NCBI GenBank assembly: GCA_003427395.1
Contig: BFEA01000172.1
Span: forward strand, 90,865-125,292
Reading direction: 5' to 3'
DNA from: Chara braunii
Lineage: Eukaryota > Streptophyta > Charophyceae > Charales > Characeae
DNA length: 34,428 nucleotides
A program made the position numbers and the translations under genes. The notes under the pieces are model-generated. The model saw only the letters and a program-made list of their open reading frames with translations. It had not been told where the DNA came from and did not search any database. Shown here piece by piece: positions 30,621 through 34,428 of the stretch (the stretch's first letter is position 1; each line of letters starts with the position of its first letter).

Positions 30621-30631
30621 GCTCCTTTAAA

Positions 30632-30771
30632 GTTTAAACCACCAGTACCCCCGGGGTTCTCGGGACCCCTCTTGGGGGGGCTCAGAGACAAATGCATATG
30701 GACCTGCGCAGCGCACCGATTGAGCCACCGCGTGAACAGCCTAAAAACGTGGAGGTACTGGTGGTTTAAAC
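30632..30771. mobile_element. 140-bp unit with perfect 18-bp terminal inverted repeats (MITE-like)
   Basis: GTTTAAACCACCAGTACC at 30,632-30,649 is the exact reverse complement of GGTACTGGTGGTTTAAAC at 30,754-30,771. The interior is GC-rich with no coding. The right terminal repeat overlaps the start of a second, diverged unit (30,765-30,882), which opens TTTAAACCAACAGTACC and ends GGTACTGG. The two units thus share a 132-bp period. No clear target duplication is seen. It could be a MITE, a foldback element or a tandem minisatellite with internal dyad symmetry. Confidence 0.6.
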
Positions 30772-30882
30772 CAACAGTACCACAAGGGGTCTTAGGGTCC
30801 CTCTGACACAAATGAATATAGACCCACACTGCGCACCGATTCCACCTCTGTGTGAACGCCTAAAAACACGGCAGGTACTGGT
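30765..30882. repeat. Second, diverged copy of the TIR unit
   Basis: Shares with the first unit GACACAAATG(A/C)ATAT, CTGCGCACCGATT, GTGTGAACGCCTAAAAAC and GGTACTGG. Its right terminal repeat is decayed. Confidence 0.75.
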
Positions 30883-31769
30883 TCAGAAACATGTGTTCAA
30901 ATTCAAAGCATGTCCTCTTAAGTTTTTCCACCTTACTCTGTGTACAAAATAGCACCTGCACAATGCTAAACATCAATCAATACTCATTGCCAGATAAGCT
31001 AGGGAGCTTCTAAGAGTCACGCCCTGGGATTACACCACTTACCGCGCTTAGTATCAATCTTTAGATTAGGTGCAAAGAAACCATGTGTTTTTTCTTTTTT
31101 TTCTTTTTTAAACCCTGTAATTACGGTATGGGTCATTAATTTGTTTCTCAATTTTCAGATCTTTATAAACTTCCGTTTAAGTTACGACATGTGTTTTACA
31201 AATCCACAGGTTTTTTTTTTTGTAATAACAACTCTTAACAAGTACGTTTTCCCTGAAAGAAGTGACCCTGGAAATCGCAAAAAAACAACGGCAGTACCAG
31301 TCTCTGTAACGCAAAACTTGGACACTGGAAATTTCTTATTTCCCCTCAGAACATCAGTCAGTTGTAGAAGATTCCATCCATAGGAGTCGTAGCTGGAAAT
31401 CATTCACTGTGTAGCTGGAATTGCAGCCCGGTAGATCGACAAACCTCCCCAAGTATGCCCTTCATGAGTTGACCTGAGGTAACCATCACCATTCAGATAA
31501 GCTTGCATTCCGCAGATTGAGTTAGAAATCAACTGCACCTGATCAGGTCATGCAAAATACCCAACCGTGATCGGGAGACACTCCCATAGAAGGAAAAGGA
31601 AAAGAAAATCTATGAACATACTCGACTCGGATTGCGAACAGATTCCTATAATAATACGCCCTCAACTTGCAAAAATAGCATGTCATAATGTGTCACAATC
31701 AGAACCTCCCTCTCTGTGTCTGCTTCCCTCACCATCTATCTCCTCCTCCCCCCCCCACCAACCCCCAGG
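30883..31769. other. Non-coding stretch, no gene seen
   Basis: AT-rich sequence with poly-T patches near 31,088-31,110 and 31,210. No recognisable gene or repeat. Confidence 0.4.
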
Positions 31770-32080
31770 GGAAAAGAAACAACCCAGCCAGTCCAAACTT
31801 GAAAAGACCTTTGTACAACCGCGCTACTCTGAAACACCAAACCTGTACAGGCTCAATACTAGTCAATAGGATCCTCAGATTCAGTACTGCGGTAAGGATA
31901 AGGCTCACTAATGATATGTACGAGAGATTGAAAAGCATGAACCTGGCTGGTTCACAGGAAAATCACCTGCTTCCCACTCCTCCCTTCCCCCCGCCCTCCG
32001 CAAAGAAACGACCCCGCCAATCCAAACTTACAAAGACCTTTGCACAACCGCTACCCTGAAACCAAACCTGCAGACTCTAG
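31770..32080. repeat. Two diverged direct copies, about 228 bp apart
   Basis: Both copies have a C-rich lead-in, AAAGAAAC-ACCC, then CCAGTCCAAACTTGAAAAGA (copy 2 CCAATCCAAACTTACAAAGA), CCTTTG-ACAACCGC, CTGAAAC and CAAACCTG. Copy 1 is about 31,770-31,856 and copy 2 about 31,998-32,080. An inverted echo (GGTTGTTTCTTTCCCCCCC) lies near 33,445. Confidence 0.85.
31861..31940. repeat. Dispersed repeat with conserved reading frame, copy A
   Basis: Aligns without gaps to 33,553-33,632 at roughly 65-70% identity, starting AGTCAATAGG. In one plus frame it reads VNRILRFSTAVRIRL, matching VNRLLRFDTVVKTGV in copy B with mostly conservative changes. No family is recognised. Confidence 0.65.
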
Positions 32081-32084
32081 ACCA

Positions 32085-32256
32085 CACTTGGGGTGCACCT
32101 GTGTAGTGCGCCAATCGCTGTGTGGCCATCCATGCACCCACGTGCACCACGGATATGTGCGCAGTGCGCAGTGCGCCGCACACTGTTTTTGTGCGCCGCC
32201 ACCACCGCACTTTTTTTTTGGGGGGGGGCGAGCTGTATGTGTATGTGAGAGTGAGA
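32085..32256. other. Non-coding stretch rich in TGCGCA/GTGCAC words
   Basis: Repeated GTGCGCAGTGCGC-type words are followed by T9G9. A similar GCATGC/TGCGCA cluster occurs at about 33,470-33,525. Confidence 0.5.
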
Positions 32257-32273
32257 GCGCGCACGCGCACGTG

Positions 32274-32341
<68 letters not shown>
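32257..32341. repeat. Alternating purine-pyrimidine tract followed by (GA)n
   Basis: GCGCGCACGCGCACGTGCAC at 32,257-32,276 is a Z-DNA-prone run. It joins directly to about 64 bp of GA dinucleotides. Confidence 0.93.
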
Positions 32342-32342
<1 letters not shown>

Positions 32343-32349
32343 AGTTCAC

Positions 32350-33290
32350 AGAAATGTGACCATCTTGAGCACAAGGCACACTTCTCATTTTCGTACTTGC
32401 AGCGCTTCCATACACTGGAGGACAACTTTTTAATTGCAGCAGGAACCCTCAGAATGAATGTATCCGACAAGAATAGTCGCTCGCATACATTCAAAGATGT
32501 AAGGAGCCATTCTGGAGATTCCCGGGAACCTGACGAACGCTCATCATGACTGTAGCCCTCACTCCACCACTCACCAAAATGAGAATGAATCTTTCCGCTT
32601 AAATTGGAAAGATACATAGCCATAACTTTTGTCTTTTGTGCTTGGTGGAGCCACACCCTCTATAGGCCCTGAACCGTTGCGTGAACCCTCATTAAGACTG
32701 TACCTGTTCTGAATCGTTGCTTGTATACATTGGACGACACAACGAGTACACTCTTTTCTTATTTTCGGTTTTCGTAATTGACATCTCGTAGACATGGAGC
32801 CCTTACCGCAGTTCACGGGAAGCACAGTTTCCTTGCGCAGCAGGCAGCCTCATCATTCTGTATCTGACCACAATTCTCGCTCATATTCATTCCAGTAGGG
32901 AAGGAACTGTTGTCGAAGCTGATGGGAAGCACAGCTTTCAAGTGCAGCACAAACCCTCAGCATGATCGTATAGGACCCGAATCATCCGGCGTATACATTG
33001 GAGGACAGCGAGCCCTCTTTTTTTTTTATCTTGCAAACATCCGGCACGTTGATGACAAGAAGCACAGTTGTCTTGAGCTGAAGGCACGCTCATCATTTCT
33101 GTATCTGACACACGCTCATCATCTCCGTATTGGACCAGCATCATGGCTCCTATACATTCCACTGCAAAAGGAGCCCTTATAGAATCTCACAGGAAGCATA
33201 CTCTTTGACAGCCGCATAAACCCTTCGCATGACTGTACTTGCCCCGAATCATCAACTGTACACGCTGATGTGGACACATCAGCGGGAAGA
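32350..33290. repeat. Strongly diverged tandem array, about seven units of 100-150 bp
   Basis: Recurring modules in constant order are GGAAGCACAG-TTT, CTTG-GCAGCA, ACCCTCAGCATGA-CGTA, CCCGAATCATC and GTATACATTGGAGGACA. Good examples start near 32,818, 32,927, 33,057 and 33,190, with weaker ones near 32,350, 32,450 and 32,690. Pieces of two units on the minus strand read similarly (CIRRMIRVLYDHAEGL and VQLMIRGKYSHAKGL), but stops and indels break the frame. No known family is recognised. Confidence 0.65.
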
Positions 33291-33552
33291 GCACTCCAGA
33301 CTTGCTATTCTCAACAAAAAATGAAGAACGGACATTTCCGCAAAAGACCTTTTTCGGGATCACGTGCAACCCCAAATAAAAATTTGCCTGTCGTTGTTTT
33401 ATTTTACGTTAATGGGGGGGCAGACCGACCTCCGGCCTCTGCAGGTTGTTTCTTTCCCCCCCAATTTTTGGGCATGCGGCGCATGCAGTGCGTAAGCATC
33501 ATGCACAGTGCGCAATGCGCCACATGTATGCTCTAGAGTCTAGACTATATAG

Positions 33553-33702
33553 AGTCAATAGGCTCCTGCGATTCGACACTGTTGTAAAGACGGGGGTAAC
33601 TACTGACATGTTTGAGAGGTTGGAAGTAGTCGATAGGTTGGTGGGATTTGTCACTGTTGTAGGGGCACACCCCACTGGTCCTATGTCCGTGCTTGGAAAA
33701 CA
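33553..33702. repeat. Dispersed repeat copy B, with 75-bp internal repeat
   Basis: AGTCAATAGGCTCCTGCGAT at 33,553 recurs as AGTCGATAGGTTGGTGGGAT at 33,628, exactly 75 bp (25 codons) on. One plus frame reads VNRLLRFDTVV then VDRLVGFVTVV; the minus strand reads YNSVESQEPID and YNSDKSHQPID. It matches copy A at 31,861. Confidence 0.65.
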
Positions 33703-34102
33703 AGAACCTCGTCGTAAACATGGACCAGGTGCGGTGAGCTTTCATAGCATGAACATAGCACCACTGGGGCCTGGCCCTGGCCCTTGGGATTATGGAAGGA
33801 AGGGTTTTCAGCTCATTTCAAATTTCGAGGCATTTGGTAACGGGTTCCAAGGTCGCAGGTGTTACACGGGCGGACGCCAGATGGCACACAAAGTAGCAAA
33901 TTGCAATACTACCAGTTATGAGGATAACAAATGTGGAAAATGTGAAGGCAAAAGGAAAAAAGACTTAAAGAAAAGGATTACAAACACCGCACATTGAGAA
34001 CCAAAAGGAAAACCAGAATGAGGATTAAAGGAGTCCACATGCACATCGAACCGGCATATTAAGTATTCAGTCAAATCAGATTAAAGGATGAGGATTCGTA
34101 AC
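33703..34102. other. Non-coding stretch, no gene seen
   Basis: No domain is recognised. If the kelch exon on its right belongs to a live gene, this is intron. Confidence 0.4.
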
Positions 34103-34285
34103 TGTCCTCCGAAGATATAAATCGCACCACCCAAAACACAGGCAGAGTGCCCTCGACGAGGGGAGGGTGCAGGGTTATCATCTGTTGGTGGCACAATGCT
34201 CCACGTCATCGTTTGCAGATTAAGGCAGTAGAGATCGTTAAGCAACTCTTCTTCGGATCCTGACTTCTCCCCACCAAAAACATAT
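34103..34285 (-). CDS. Kelch-repeat protein, internal exon (partial gene)
   Basis: The minus strand encodes about one and a half kelch repeats: YVFGGEKSGSEEELLNDLYC, LNLQTMTWSIVPP, then SPRRGHSACVLGGAIYIFGG. Phe-Gly-Gly, the LNDLYCLNL strand, the W six residues on, and the RRGHSA strand all fit the kelch consensus (beta-propeller blades, usually a protein-interaction scaffold). I place the exon ends at a probable acceptor CTGAGCAG just right of 34,285 and a possible donor GTTACG after 34,103. That gives 183 bp (61 codons) with phase 2 at both ends. The acceptor looks good but the donor is weak. The reading frame runs on past both ends without domain sequence. The rest of the gene lies to the right of the window and, perhaps, at 18,746-18,867. 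The particular kelch protein cannot be named. Confidence 0.75.
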
Positions 34286-34399
34286 CTGCTCAGGACGACG
34301 AAGCATAAATAAACAGACACAACGGCACACGACCATCCACCAAAACCATAAGCCCTTTGACTTAGAATCTCCCTTAACCTGCTCTATGTTAAGGCCAAT

Positions 34400-34422
34400 G
34401 TGTGAGTGTGTGTGTGTGTGTG
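34400..34422. repeat. (TG)n microsatellite
   Basis: Short TG run with one interruption near the right edge. Confidence 0.85.
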
Positions 34423-34428
34423 CTAGGG

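Noticed and set aside
31141-31403. Overlapping frames of 73-80 codons on both strands
   Set aside because: No motif recognised; AT-rich context with poly-T; probably chance.
33446-33997. 183-codon plus-strand frame
   Set aside because: Only the 75-bp repeat portion is patterned; the rest has no domain and both strands are open. Reported as a repeat and not as a gene.
1-34428. CRISPR array, rRNA gene, bacterial operon or other prokaryotic system
   Set aside because: Tandem repeats here are diverged pairs or microsatellites without regular spacers, and no prokaryotic gene or ribosome-binding-site pattern is seen.

Overview
The window looks like nuclear DNA of a green-lineage eukaryote with a large, repeat-rich genome. 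Four things suggest this: long (GA)n, (CT)n, (CA)n and (GAA)n microsatellites; two broken Ty3/gypsy retrotransposons of plant type; a primer-binding site one base away from the plant initiator-tRNA-Met type; and kelch-like exons isolated in kilobases of non-coding DNA. A streptophyte alga such as a charophyte would fit, but the species cannot be fixed from the sequence. There is no bacterial operon, no rRNA gene, no CRISPR array and no intact cellular gene.

Layout. 1-5.4 kb is non-coding: microsatellites, a cluster of hairpin-forming inverted repeats (0.83-1.64 kb), several two-copy local duplications, and a 77-bp assembly duplication around one N. 5,415-14,387 is a full-length Ty3/gypsy element (element 1) on the minus strand. 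It has two ~1.1-kb LTRs (about 96% identical by hand alignment), a PPT, a tRNA-iMet-like PBS, a 4-bp target duplication, and a gag-pol broken by stops and frameshifts. 14.4-20.7 kb holds non-coding repeats, a scaffold gap, an embedded Nextera mate-pair junction adapter (17,530-17,567), a kelch-like minus-strand exon (about 18,746-18,867), a degenerate tRNA-like sequence and a diverged LTR relic. 20.8-26.5 kb is a second, older and different Ty3/gypsy copy (element 2), also on the minus strand. Its pol is long and its 3' LTR is plausible, but no 5' LTR can be recognised. 26.5-34.1 kb is non-coding and dominated by microsatellites and diverged tandem repeats, with a 140-bp unit that has perfect 18-bp terminal inverted repeats. 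34,103-34,285 is a clear kelch-repeat exon on the minus strand.

How it fits together. The two kelch segments share a strand and a repeat type. They could be exons of one gene running leftward from beyond the right edge, in which case element 2 lies inside an intron of roughly 15 kb. Both gypsy copies are dead. Several of their stops are TAG codons, two of which align with CAG in the other element, as expected from C-to-T decay of methylated CHG/CG sites. I found no convincing new functional system. The best leads are the TIR-bounded unit at 30.6 kb, the codon-length repeat near 33.6 kb, the hairpin cluster near 1.4 kb, and the assembly artefacts that anyone reusing this sequence should know about.
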